A stretch of 64,000 bases of DNA from contig JBEKLQ010000009.1 of assembly GCA_050010115.1 (NCBI GenBank), forward strand, positions 23,874-87,873, read 5' to 3'. Both the position numbers and the translations under genes were made by a program. The notes below the pieces were generated by a model. That model was not told the origin of the DNA. It searched no databases and saw nothing but the letters and a program-made list of their open reading frames with translations. Of this stretch, positions 1 to 7,202 are shown piece after piece. Within the stretch, counting starts at the first letter, position 1. The number at the start of each line of letters is the position of its first letter. Source of the DNA: JAKACA01 sp050010115. Its GTDB lineage: Bacteria > Actinomycetota > Acidimicrobiia > Acidimicrobiales > Bog-793.

Positions 1-30
1 TCCGCCGCCGATGCCGGGGTTTGGTCCCGA

Positions 31-223
31 CCGCCGCTGTCACGTCCAGTCGGCACAGTGCAAAGCTTCGGTGACATCGGTGCCGCCAATCACAATCGAA
101 GCCCAGCGAAAGTCCTGGCCCGCCGCCGCTGTCACGTCCAGTCGGCACAGTGCAAAGCTTCGGTGACATCGGTGCCGCCAATCACAATCGAAGCCCAGCG
201 AAAGTCCTGGCCCGCCGCCGCTG
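31..223. repeat. 92-bp direct repeat, about two copies
   Basis: Two almost identical 92-bp units start at 31 and 123, and the first bases of a third (CCGCCGCTG) appear at 215. Each unit contains a 39-bp palindrome-bearing motif (38-76 and 130-168) that begins TGTCAC and ends GTGACA, with GCACAGTGC at its centre. The array ends 15 bp before the first gene, so it may hold that gene's promoter or operator. A related single copy lies at 3076-3114. Function unknown; two units without unique spacers do not make a CRISPR. Confidence 0.85.
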
Positions 224-238
224 ACACACCTCCGGTTC

Positions 239-1216
239 ATGATCGGCGGCATGTTCCCGGTCGCTGTCTCCACACGCATCCCGGACGACGGCAGGCGCAG
301 CACGGTCCAGCTATTGATAGCCATGGCCGCCAAGCAGCACGGGATGTTCACGACTGAGCAGGCGCTTGGGGTTGGCCTGAGTCGATGGACCCTCGACCGT
401 CTGGTCGATGAGGCGCTGATCGTGCGAGAGCGGCGAGGCGCCTACCGAATCGCAGGAGTCGAAGCCGGAAACCTCCAGCGCTATCAGCTCGCAGCGATGA
501 CGACCAGAGGCACTATCTCCCACGACTCGGCGCCGCTCCTGTGGGGCTACACCAAGTTTCCAGAGACGCCAGTTCACGTCACCGTTGCGAGGAACGGCCG
601 AAATCGCTCTGGTCGCGGGCTGGTAGTGCATTCGACCGAACGGGCGATAGCGGACCTTGGGGTCATTCGGAGCGGGCTGCCGGTCACTCGGCCGTTTCGC
701 ACCCTGCTCGATCTCGCAGGGGGACCGATGGAGGATGGGTTGCTGCAGGGTTTCTTGGATCATTGCATCGCCGAGCGGCACTTCCTCTTCCAGACGTTCC
801 GCAAGTTCGTAGAGCAGGGCGCGGCTAAGAACCCAGGTGCTCACCGGCTTCGTCAGTTCGTGGGCGCCGCCGCCATGATCGACAGCGTTGTGGAGGGCGA
901 GGTGCTGCGCCTGCTGGCAGAGGCCGGCATCGAGTTGCCGGTGACGGGTCTCAACATCTACGACAACGGCCACTTCATCGGCCGGGCGGATTTTGCCTGG
1001 GAGACCCCGCGGGTCGTGCTCGAGATGGACGGTTACGCCTACCACTCCAGCTATCGGGCGTTTGTTGCCGACCGGCAGCGGGCCAATCGGCTCAGCGCAG
1101 CTGGCTGGGAGGTGATCCGGGTCACCCCCGAGATGGTGCGCAACGACCCGGGCGCGGTGTGCGCGGCCATTATCGCTGCGCTCGAGCGGGCTGCATCACG
1201 GAGATTGCCGGCGTGA
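239..1216 (+). CDS. AbiEi-like winged-helix plus DUF559 nuclease-fold protein
   Basis: Predicted protein of 325 residues. Residues about 29-80 look like the winged-helix domain of AbiEi-family type IV antitoxins (FTTEQALGVG, then a basic wing ending RRGAYRI). The C-terminal third (about 215-315) matches the DUF559/Vsr-like nuclease fold, with an acidic pattern GRADFAW followed by VLEMDGYAYH that fits a PD-(D/E)XK site. Solitary genes with this two-domain layout are common in actinobacteria and usually lack the nucleotidyltransferase toxin partner, as here. The first ATG at 239 is used; ATG 323 (MAAKQHG) would give a start closer to the conserved domain. The gene lies directly behind the 92-bp repeats. 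A role in defence or regulation is inference from family membership. Confidence 0.72.
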   Translation: MIGGMFPVAVSTRIPDDGRRSTVQLLIAMAAKQHGMFTTEQALGVGLSRWTLDRLVDEALIVRERRGAYRIAGVEAGNLQRYQLAAMTTRGTISHDSAPLLWGYTKFPETPVHVTVARNGRNRSGRGLVVHSTERAIADLGVIRSGLPVTRPFRTLLDLAGGPMEDGLLQGFLDHCIAERHFLFQTFRKFVEQGAAKNPGAHRLRQFVGAAAMIDSVVEGEVLRLLAEAGIELPVTGLNIYDNGHFIGRADFAWETPRVVLEMDGYAYHSSYRAFVADRQRANRLSAAGWEVIRVTPEMVRNDPGAVCAAIIAALERAASRRLPA

Positions 1217-1247
1217 CTGCCGCTGTCGTGGTCCCTGCTGCCATTCC

Positions 1248-1280
1248 CACGTGGCCCACGTGCCCCACGTGCCCCACGTG
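1248..1280. repeat. four CACGTG palindromes at 9-bp spacing
   Basis: CACGTG occurs at 1248, 1257, 1266 and 1275, an exact 9-bp period, ending 43 bp before the mutase start codon. Four identical palindromic hexamers in register could be an operator for a dimeric regulator of the mutase gene, or a simple tandem duplication. The sequence alone does not decide. Confidence 0.6.
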
Positions 1281-1323
1281 GCCCCGGGTGGCACCAGGAC
1301 AGCCAGACTCTTACGCTTCGGTC

Positions 1324-2913
1324 ATGCCCAATGACGATGCCGAACGCCAGACCGACTCGGGTATCGAGATCCGGCGGCTGTATGCGGCGGACGATCTCGC
1401 CGGCTGGGACCCGGCTAAGCAGTTGGGCGAGCCAGGCGAGTTCCCGTACACGAGGGGCGTGCAACGGGACATGTACCGGGGCCGCCTCTGGACGATGCGG
1501 CAGTACGCCGGCTTCGGGTCGGCGGAGGCCACGAACGAGCGGTTCAAGTTCCTCCTCGCCGCAGGCCAGACAGGCCTGTCGTGCGCGTTCGATCTGCCGA
1601 CCCAGATGGGCTACGACTCCGATCACCCGAGAGCCGAGGGGGAGGTCGGCAAGGTGGGCGTGGCCATCGATTCGATCGAGGACGTGCGCCTGCTGCTTGC
1701 AGGCCTGCCGCTCGACCAAGTGACGACCTCGATGACTATCAACGCGACCGCGGCGATACTGATCTTGCTCTACGAACTGGTCGCCGAGGAGCAGGGTGTG
1801 CCCGCCACGAAGATCGGCGGCACGATCCAAAACGACATCCTCAAGGAGTACGTCGCCCGCGGCACGTACATCTACCCACCCCGGCCCTCCATGAGGTTGG
1901 TCACCGACACGTTCGCCTACTGCGCCGAGCACATCCCGGCATGGAACATGATCTCGATCTCCGGCTACCACATCAGGGAAGCCGGCTCGACCGCCGTCCA
2001 AGAGCTTGCCTTCACACTCGCCGATGGCATTGCCTACGTCGAGGCGGCGATGTCGGCGGGGCTGGAGGTGGACGAGTTCGCCGGGCGGGTGAGCTTCTTC
2101 TTCAACGCCCATAACAACCTGTTCGAGGAAGTGGCCAAGTTCCGGGCGGCGCGGCGGATGTGGGCGCGGATCATGCGAGAGCGGTTCGGGGCGAGGAGCG
2201 AGCGTTCGATGCGCCTGCGTTTTCACACCCAGACGGGTGGGTCGACGCTGACGGCCCAGCAGCCGGAGGTAAACATCGTGCGAACTGCTGTGCAGGCGCT
2301 CTCGGCCGTGCTCGGCGGCACGCAGAGCTTGCACACGAACAGCTTCGACGAGGCACTGGGCCTTCCGACCGAGCAGGCGGCCAAGCTCGCCCTGCGCACG
2401 CAGCAGGCGATCGGTTACGAGTCCGGGGTGACCGATACCGTCGACCCGCTCGCCGGTTCGTACTTCGTCGAGTCGTTGACCGACGAGGTCGAGCGGCTGG
2501 CGAACGAGTACCTGGCCCGGATCGACGAGATGGGCGGAGCGGTGGCTGCGATCGAGGCTGGCTACCTGCAGGACGAGATCGAGCAGGCGGCCTATGAGTA
2601 CGCGAAGGGCATCGATTCCGGCGAGAAGGTGGTCGTCGGGGTGAACCGGTTCGTCGAGGACGAGACGACGGAGCCCGAGGTCTTCCCGATCGATCCGGCG
2701 TTGCAGGAGGCCCAGATCGAGCGGGTGAGGTCCCTCCGGCAGCGCCGCGATCAGGCTGCGGTGGACGCGGCGCTCGGCACTGTGGCCGCGGCTGCCCGCG
2801 GCACGCAGAACCTTCTCGTCCCCATGCGCGAGGCGCTCAAGTGCGAGGCGACCCTGGGTGAGGTGTCCGACGTCCTCCGGGAGGCGTTCGGCGAGTACCT
2901 GCCCGGCCACTGA
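1324..2913 (+). CDS. Methylmalonyl-CoA mutase large subunit (substrate-binding barrel)
   Basis: Predicted protein of 529 residues, the length of stand-alone acyl-CoA mutase large subunits that lack the cobalamin-binding domain; that domain would be a separate small subunit, not found nearby. Family signatures are clear: TMRQYAGFG, SCAFDLPTQMGYDSDH, TIQNDILKEYVARGTY, SISGYHIREAG, HTQTGGSTL and DEALGLPTEQAAKLALRTQQ. The Tyr of RQYAGF and the Arg of KEYVARGTY are the pair known to bind the carboxylate in methylmalonyl-CoA mutase; isobutyryl-CoA mutases carry Phe and Gln there. Methylmalonyl-CoA (or ethylmalonyl-CoA) is therefore the likelier substrate. ATG 1324 fits the family N-terminus. The neighbouring carboxylase alpha subunit supports a propionyl-CoA to succinyl-CoA route. 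Confidence 0.9.
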   Translation: MPNDDAERQTDSGIEIRRLYAADDLAGWDPAKQLGEPGEFPYTRGVQRDMYRGRLWTMRQYAGFGSAEATNERFKFLLAAGQTGLSCAFDLPTQMGYDSDHPRAEGEVGKVGVAIDSIEDVRLLLAGLPLDQVTTSMTINATAAILILLYELVAEEQGVPATKIGGTIQNDILKEYVARGTYIYPPRPSMRLVTDTFAYCAEHIPAWNMISISGYHIREAGSTAVQELAFTLADGIAYVEAAMSAGLEVDEFAGRVSFFFNAHNNLFEEVAKFRAARRMWARIMRERFGARSERSMRLRFHTQTGGSTLTAQQPEVNIVRTAVQALSAVLGGTQSLHTNSFDEALGLPTEQAAKLALRTQQAIGYESGVTDTVDPLAGSYFVESLTDEVERLANEYLARIDEMGGAVAAIEAGYLQDEIEQAAYEYAKGIDSGEKVVVGVNRFVEDETTEPEVFPIDPALQEAQIERVRSLRQRRDQAAVDAALGTVAAAARGTQNLLVPMREALKCEATLGEVSDVLREAFGEYLPGH

Positions 2914-3075
2914 CGACAGCCGGTGGCCAGCTTGGCTCCCGCTCGATCCGGTGACACCCGAGCCCCCTCCTGCCGACGGCGATCCGCGTCACGACCCGGA
3001 GCGTGCTTCCGCGGTGGCCGGGGGAACCGGGCCAGTCGAGACGCTGCTGGCGGCGCGGATCATCGTGCCAGTCGG

Positions 3076-3114
3076 TGTCACGTTCAGTTTGCACAGTGCA
3101 AAGCTTCGGTGACA
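3076..3114. repeat. dispersed 39-bp palindromic motif, diverged copy
   Basis: Matches the motif at 38-76 and 130-168 at 36 of 39 positions and keeps the outer TGTCAC/GTGACA arms. The centre here is a better palindrome, TTTGCACAGTGCAAA (7-bp arms around one A). It lies between the convergent ends of the mutase and M20 genes. Confidence 0.75.
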
Positions 3115-3118
3115 GCGA

Positions 3119-3196
3119 GGCCCGCCGCCCCGCCACCCCGCCGCCCCGCCACCCCGCCACCCCGCCACCCCGCCACCCCGCCGCCCCGCCGCCCCT
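3119..3196. repeat. 8-bp tandem repeat CCCCGCCA/G
   Basis: About nine units of CCCCGCCA or CCCCGCCG in a row, running up to the stop codon of the minus-strand M20 gene at 3195. It is a strongly strand-asymmetric C/G tract between convergent genes. No coding role is seen; it could slow polymerase or be a variable microsatellite. Confidence 0.8.
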
Positions 3197-4388
3197 AAGC
3201 CCCGTGCCGGTAAGCCGACGCCGTGAGGCGCTCGCGCTCAGGCGGAGAGAGCGCGAGATCGATGACGGTCCATGCCATGGCGGTCGCGCCATCGAGCACC
3301 GCTTGGTCGGCGACGGGCCCGCCGGCCGCAGCGGTGAACTCCGGCTGATGGTTCACCGCGGGCAGCGAGTCCAGCCCGAGCATCGGATGGATCGCCGGGA
3401 TCGCCAACGACACGTTCGCCATGTCGGTCGATCCGCTCATGGTGCGGTTGCCCGGAGGCGGGAAGACACGCCCGAGCGCCGACGCGTTGGCTCGGTACAG
3501 GTCGGCCATCGCCTCGTCGGTGTGGAACTCGGAGTACGTCGGCCCCTGCGGCACGATCTCGAGCGTGGCCCCGGTCGCGATCGCCCCGGCCTCGAAACAC
3601 CGCCGGACCCGTGGCGACCACGACTCCAGGGCTGCCAGCGTCCGAGCCCGCACGTAGTACTTCGCCCTCGTGAGAGCTGGGACGATGTTGGGTGCGGCGC
3701 CACCCAGCGTGACGATCCCGTGTACCTGGTCCCCGTAGTCGGCATGCTGGCGGAGCAGCCCGATCGCCACCTGGGCAACGATGAGCGCATCGGCGGCGTT
3801 GATGCCACGTTCCGGGAAGGCCGACGCGTGTGCCTCCTTGCCCCGGTAGACGACGTCGAAATGCTCGACGGCGAGGCACGGCATCCGGTCGAGCTCGCCC
3901 GGAGCAGGGTGCACCATCATCGCTGCGTGCACGCCGTCGAAGCCACCCCGCTCCATCATGAGCACCTTGCCGCCACCGCCCTCCTCGGCCGGCGTCCCGA
4001 GCACACGGACGGTGATCCCGAGGTCGTCAGCGATCGGCGCCAAGGCACGTCCGGCCCCGATGGCGGCGCTGGCGATGACGTTGTGACCGCACGCGTGCCC
4101 GATCCCGGGGAGAGCGTCGTACTCGGCACAGATGGCGAGCACGAACGGCCCGGACCCGGCACTGGCAACGAAGGCGGTCGGAAGGTCGCAGATGCCCATT
4201 TGCACCGACATGCCGACATCCGCCAGCTGCTCAGCGCACCACGTCGATGCGCTCTCCTCCTCGAAACCCAACTCCGGAGTCGCATGGATCCGGTGTGACA
4301 GGTCCACGAGTGCTGTGCTGTCACGTGCCACGGTGGAAGCGGCCCGGTCCTTCAGGGCTGCCGCCGCGCCCGAGCCGGGCGCGTTCAT
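3195..4388 (-). CDS. M20 family amidohydrolase / metallopeptidase
   Basis: Predicted protein of 397 residues of the M20D amidohydrolase group (aminobenzoyl-glutamate hydrolase, hippurate hydrolase and relatives). Metal-site motifs are visible: GIGHACGHN, TPAEEGGGGK with the catalytic Glu pair, and GKEAHAS, followed by the dimerisation insert and a C-terminal SGSTDMANVS segment. The start at 4388 overlaps the carboxylase stop by 4 bp (ATGA), so the two genes are translationally coupled. Predicted to be a cytosolic zinc hydrolase of an N-acyl amino acid or peptide-like amide. The substrate cannot be read from sequence, and its link to acyl-CoA metabolism is only positional. Confidence 0.85.
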   Translation of the reverse strand: MNAPGSGAAAALKDRAASTVARDSTALVDLSHRIHATPELGFEEESASTWCAEQLADVGMSVQMGICDLPTAFVASAGSGPFVLAICAEYDALPGIGHACGHNVIASAAIGAGRALAPIADDLGITVRVLGTPAEEGGGGKVLMMERGGFDGVHAAMMVHPAPGELDRMPCLAVEHFDVVYRGKEAHASAFPERGINAADALIVAQVAIGLLRQHADYGDQVHGIVTLGGAAPNIVPALTRAKYYVRARTLAALESWSPRVRRCFEAGAIATGATLEIVPQGPTYSEFHTDEAMADLYRANASALGRVFPPPGNRTMSGSTDMANVSLAIPAIHPMLGLDSLPAVNHQPEFTAAAGGPVADQAVLDGATAMAWTVIDLALSPPERERLTASAYRHGA

Positions 4389-6175
4389 GAGATCACCGCC
4401 ACGATGTCGCCCGCGCCTAGCGCGTCGCCAGTCTGCACTTTCAAGTCCTTCACCGTCCCCGCTCGGTCGGCGTTGATCGGGTTCTCCATCTTCATGGCCT
4501 CGAGGACGCAGATCGTCTGACCCATCTCCACGGTGTCTCCTTCGCTCACGAGCACCTTCACGATCGTCCCTTGCATGGGAACAGTCACACGACCGTCCCC
4601 GGTGGCGACCGGGCTTCCTGGCGACCGGCCTCGGCTCGACGACCGAACCGGGCCGGCAGCACCGCCTCCACCGCCTCCACCTTCGCCGGCGCCGGCGGAT
4701 TCGGGCACCCAGAGCTTGACCCGGTAGCGCCGGCCGTCCACTTCGGCGTCGACGTCGCGGAGGACCCGGTGTTCGGCGAGGTCGCCCGCAGGCGGTGCCG
4801 GCGGTGCCGGAGCGGCCGTGACTGCGGACAGGTCGAGGTGCTCCTCCACCCATCGAGTCGAGTGGGCTGCGGCGGCGAACTCGGGATGGCTGAGGATGGC
4901 CTCGTGAGCCGGGATGGTCGTCGCCACGCCCTCGATGGCGGTCTCCCGCAGGGCACGTTGCATGCGGTGCCGGGCGGTGGCGCGGTCCTCACCCCACACG
5001 ATGATCTTGGCGATGAGATTGTCGTAGTACTGGCTCACGGTGTCGCCCCGGTCGTATCCGGTGTCGACCCGGACACCAAAACCGCCAGGGGGGCGGAACT
5101 GCGAGATCCGACCCGGGCTCGGGAGGAACTTGCCACCGGCTGGGTCTTCGGCGTTGATGCGGCATTCGATGGCGTGTCCGTGCCGCCTCGCCTCCAAGTC
5201 GGCTTGCGTGAGACCGATCGGCTCGCCTGCTGCCACTTTGAGCTGCAGGGCCACGAGGTCGAGGCCGGTCACGAGCTCCGTCACCGGGTGCTCGACCTGG
5301 AGCCGGGTGTTCATCTCCAGGAAGTAGAAGGACCCGTCTTCGTAGAGGAACTCGACCGTGCCAGCACCCTCGTAGCCGCACGCCCTGGAGATCTTGACGG
5401 CCGCCTCACCCATGGCCTGGCGGACGCTGTCGTCGAAGTTGGCGGCGGGGGACTCCTCGATCAGTTTCTGGTGGCGCCGCTGGTACGAGCAGTCACGCTC
5501 ACCGAGCCATAGCGCCGTGCCGTGACGATCGGCGAACACCTGCATCTCGATGTGCCGTGGCCACTGCAGGTAGCGCTCCAGGTACACCTCTGGCCGGCCG
5601 AAGTACGCGGTCGCCTCCCGTTGTGCCGATTCCATGGCGTCCGCCGCCTCGTCGGGCCCGGCGACGACCTTCATGCCGCGCCCGCCGCCGCCGAACGCCG
5701 CTTTGATCGCGACGGGCCAGCCGTGGGCGTCACCGAATGCGATGACCTCCGACGGGTCCTGTAATGCCTCGCTTTGCCCCGGGACGCCCGGGACGCCAAC
5801 GGCCTCGGCGGCGATCCGCGACGAGATCTTGTCGCCCATGACCTCGATGGCCTCGGGTGGGGGGCCGATGAACGTCACGCCGGCTACCGTGATCGCGCGG
5901 GCGAAGTCCGCGTTCTCGGCGAAGAAACCGTACCCGGGGTGCACCGCATCAGCCCCACTACGGGCCAATGCTCCGAGGATCGCGTCGGTGTTGAGGTAGC
6001 TCTCGGCCGCGGTCTGACCGCCGAGCGCGTACGCCTCGTCCGCCAGGCGCACGTGCAACGCGTCCCGGTCGAGCTCGGAGTACACCGCCACGCTGGCGAT
6101 ACCGAGCTCGCGGCATGTGCGGATGACGCGTACGGCGATCTCGCCACGATTGGCGATCAACACCTTCTCGAACAC
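4385..6175 (-). CDS. Acetyl/propionyl-CoA carboxylase alpha subunit (biotin carboxylase + BCCP)
   Basis: Predicted protein of 596 residues: biotin-carboxylase N-lobe (IANRGEIAVRVIRTCRELGI), ATP-grasp region with the glycine-rich loop AFGGGGRGMK, ERDCSYQRRHQK and EMNTRLQVEHPVTE, then a Gly-rich linker near residues 480-505 and a BCCP domain with the biotinylation motif EAMKMEN (Lys562). This is the AccA3-type layout of actinobacteria, which serves acetyl-, propionyl- or longer acyl-CoA according to the beta subunit; no beta subunit lies in the window. GTG start at 6175 is preceded by a purine-rich GGAAGGGG ribosome site. It is divergent from birA, whose product should biotinylate it, and close to the mutase, suggesting propionyl-CoA use. 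Confidence 0.92.
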   Translation of the reverse strand: MFEKVLIANRGEIAVRVIRTCRELGIASVAVYSELDRDALHVRLADEAYALGGQTAAESYLNTDAILGALARSGADAVHPGYGFFAENADFARAITVAGVTFIGPPPEAIEVMGDKISSRIAAEAVGVPGVPGQSEALQDPSEVIAFGDAHGWPVAIKAAFGGGGRGMKVVAGPDEAADAMESAQREATAYFGRPEVYLERYLQWPRHIEMQVFADRHGTALWLGERDCSYQRRHQKLIEESPAANFDDSVRQAMGEAAVKISRACGYEGAGTVEFLYEDGSFYFLEMNTRLQVEHPVTELVTGLDLVALQLKVAAGEPIGLTQADLEARRHGHAIECRINAEDPAGGKFLPSPGRISQFRPPGGFGVRVDTGYDRGDTVSQYYDNLIAKIIVWGEDRATARHRMQRALRETAIEGVATTIPAHEAILSHPEFAAAAHSTRWVEEHLDLSAVTAAPAPPAPPAGDLAEHRVLRDVDAEVDGRRYRVKLWVPESAGAGEGGGGGGGAAGPVRSSSRGRSPGSPVATGDGRVTVPMQGTIVKVLVSEGDTVEMGQTICVLEAMKMENPINADRAGTVKDLKVQTGDALGAGDIVAVIS

Positions 6176-6319
6176 GGTTCCCCTTCCTCAGCGCCTATCG
6201 TCGCCTGTCGATGCCCGCCACCCCACAGCTCAGGGACGGCCCAGGCCGGAGGGCTCAGCCGAGCAGGCTACCCGCGGCGCCCGGCAGCCAATGAAGCGTC
6301 CTCGAGAGCGCAGGTGCTC

Positions 6320-7126
6320 ATGACGTCCCACGACGGTACCGGCTTGCGGTTCCGGTCCCCCGAGCGGCTCGAGGTGGTGGACTCGACGAACCGGTACCTC
6401 GTCGATCTCGCCCGATCCGGCGCCGCGGAGGGGACATCCGTGCTGGCCCGCTGCCAGACCGCCGGCCGGGGCAGGCTCGGGCGCAGGTGGGTCGACGTGG
6501 AGGGGGAATCGGTACTGTGCTCGGTGCTGTTTCGGCCGGCGCTCGACCCGACGCGGTGGCACCTGTTGTCCTGGCTCGTGGCGCTTGCCGCCCGGGATGC
6601 CTGCGCAAGGGTGGCTGGAACGGAGTTGACCCTTAAATGGCCGAACGACCTGCAAGCCGGCGATCGGAAGGTGGCCGGCCTACTTGCCGAGGTTGCCGCG
6701 CCGCCGGCTCCCTCGGGCGCCACGCCGCCGGCCGGCGCGCTCGTGGTCGGCATCGGGGTCAACTGCAACTGGCCGGCGGATTGGCCGCCGGCGGGCGACC
6801 CAGACGCAGCGGAGATCGCCGCGCGAGCTACGTCGCTCGATCGGGTTGCAGGCTACCGCGTCGATTCCGACGAGGTAGCGGCCGAGCTGCTCGACGGGGT
6901 GGCCGGGCGATACTCGGCTCTGCGCGGTGACGACCACTACGCCGCCTCCCTGGCTGCGGAGTACCGGGCGAGCCTTGCCACCATCTCCCAGCGGGTCAGG
7001 ATCGACCTTGCCGATGAGTCCTTCACGGGAACTGCTCTCGACGTCGACGACTCCGGCCACCTCCTTGTGGATATCGGTGCCTGCATCCGCACGGTCGCGG
7101 TGGGTGACGTCGTCCACGTTCGCTGA
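6320..7126 (+). CDS. birA: Biotin-[acetyl-CoA-carboxylase] ligase
   Basis: Predicted protein of 268 residues, a class I biotin ligase without the N-terminal DNA-binding domain. Hallmarks are the biotin/ATP loop GRGRLGRRW, KWPNDL in the active site, a conserved Lys in RKVAGLLAE, GIGVNCNW and a C-terminal SH3-like domain (ALDVDDSGHLLV). It transfers biotin to the BCCP lysine. The start is taken as ATG 6320; an in-frame GTG lies two codons upstream at 6314. Divergent from the carboxylase alpha gene across a 144-bp gap, which probably holds both promoters, although no convincing -35/-10 pair was found there. The rmlB-like gene follows 76 bp downstream. Confidence 0.92.
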   Translation: MTSHDGTGLRFRSPERLEVVDSTNRYLVDLARSGAAEGTSVLARCQTAGRGRLGRRWVDVEGESVLCSVLFRPALDPTRWHLLSWLVALAARDACARVAGTELTLKWPNDLQAGDRKVAGLLAEVAAPPAPSGATPPAGALVVGIGVNCNWPADWPPAGDPDAAEIAARATSLDRVAGYRVDSDEVAAELLDGVAGRYSALRGDDHYAASLAAEYRASLATISQRVRIDLADESFTGTALDVDDSGHLLVDIGACIRTVAVGDVVHVR

Positions 7127-7202
7127 TTCCCGGGGGCGATCCGCCGGCAACCGTTCTGCCCGCGAGCGTGACGCCAGGGAGCGCCTGAGTAGCCTGCAGG
7201 CC

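Noticed and set aside
31..223. Possible CRISPR array
   Set aside because: Only two full units, with the whole 92 bp repeated and no unique spacers; no cas genes nearby.
439..441. Frameshift or pseudogene status for the AbiEi/DUF559 gene
   Set aside because: The frame is continuous from winged helix to nuclease residues; nothing is broken.
1051..2910. Long open frame (619 codons) antisense to the mutase
   Set aside because: Product is Arg/Leu/Gly/His-rich without any motif; it is the complement of strongly conserved coding sequence, a usual effect of high GC. The same applies to long antisense frames opposite 5.0-6.0, 8.5-10.0, 13.3-15.0, 17-18.5, 28.2-29.5, 53.4-55.0 and 62.1-63.3 kb.
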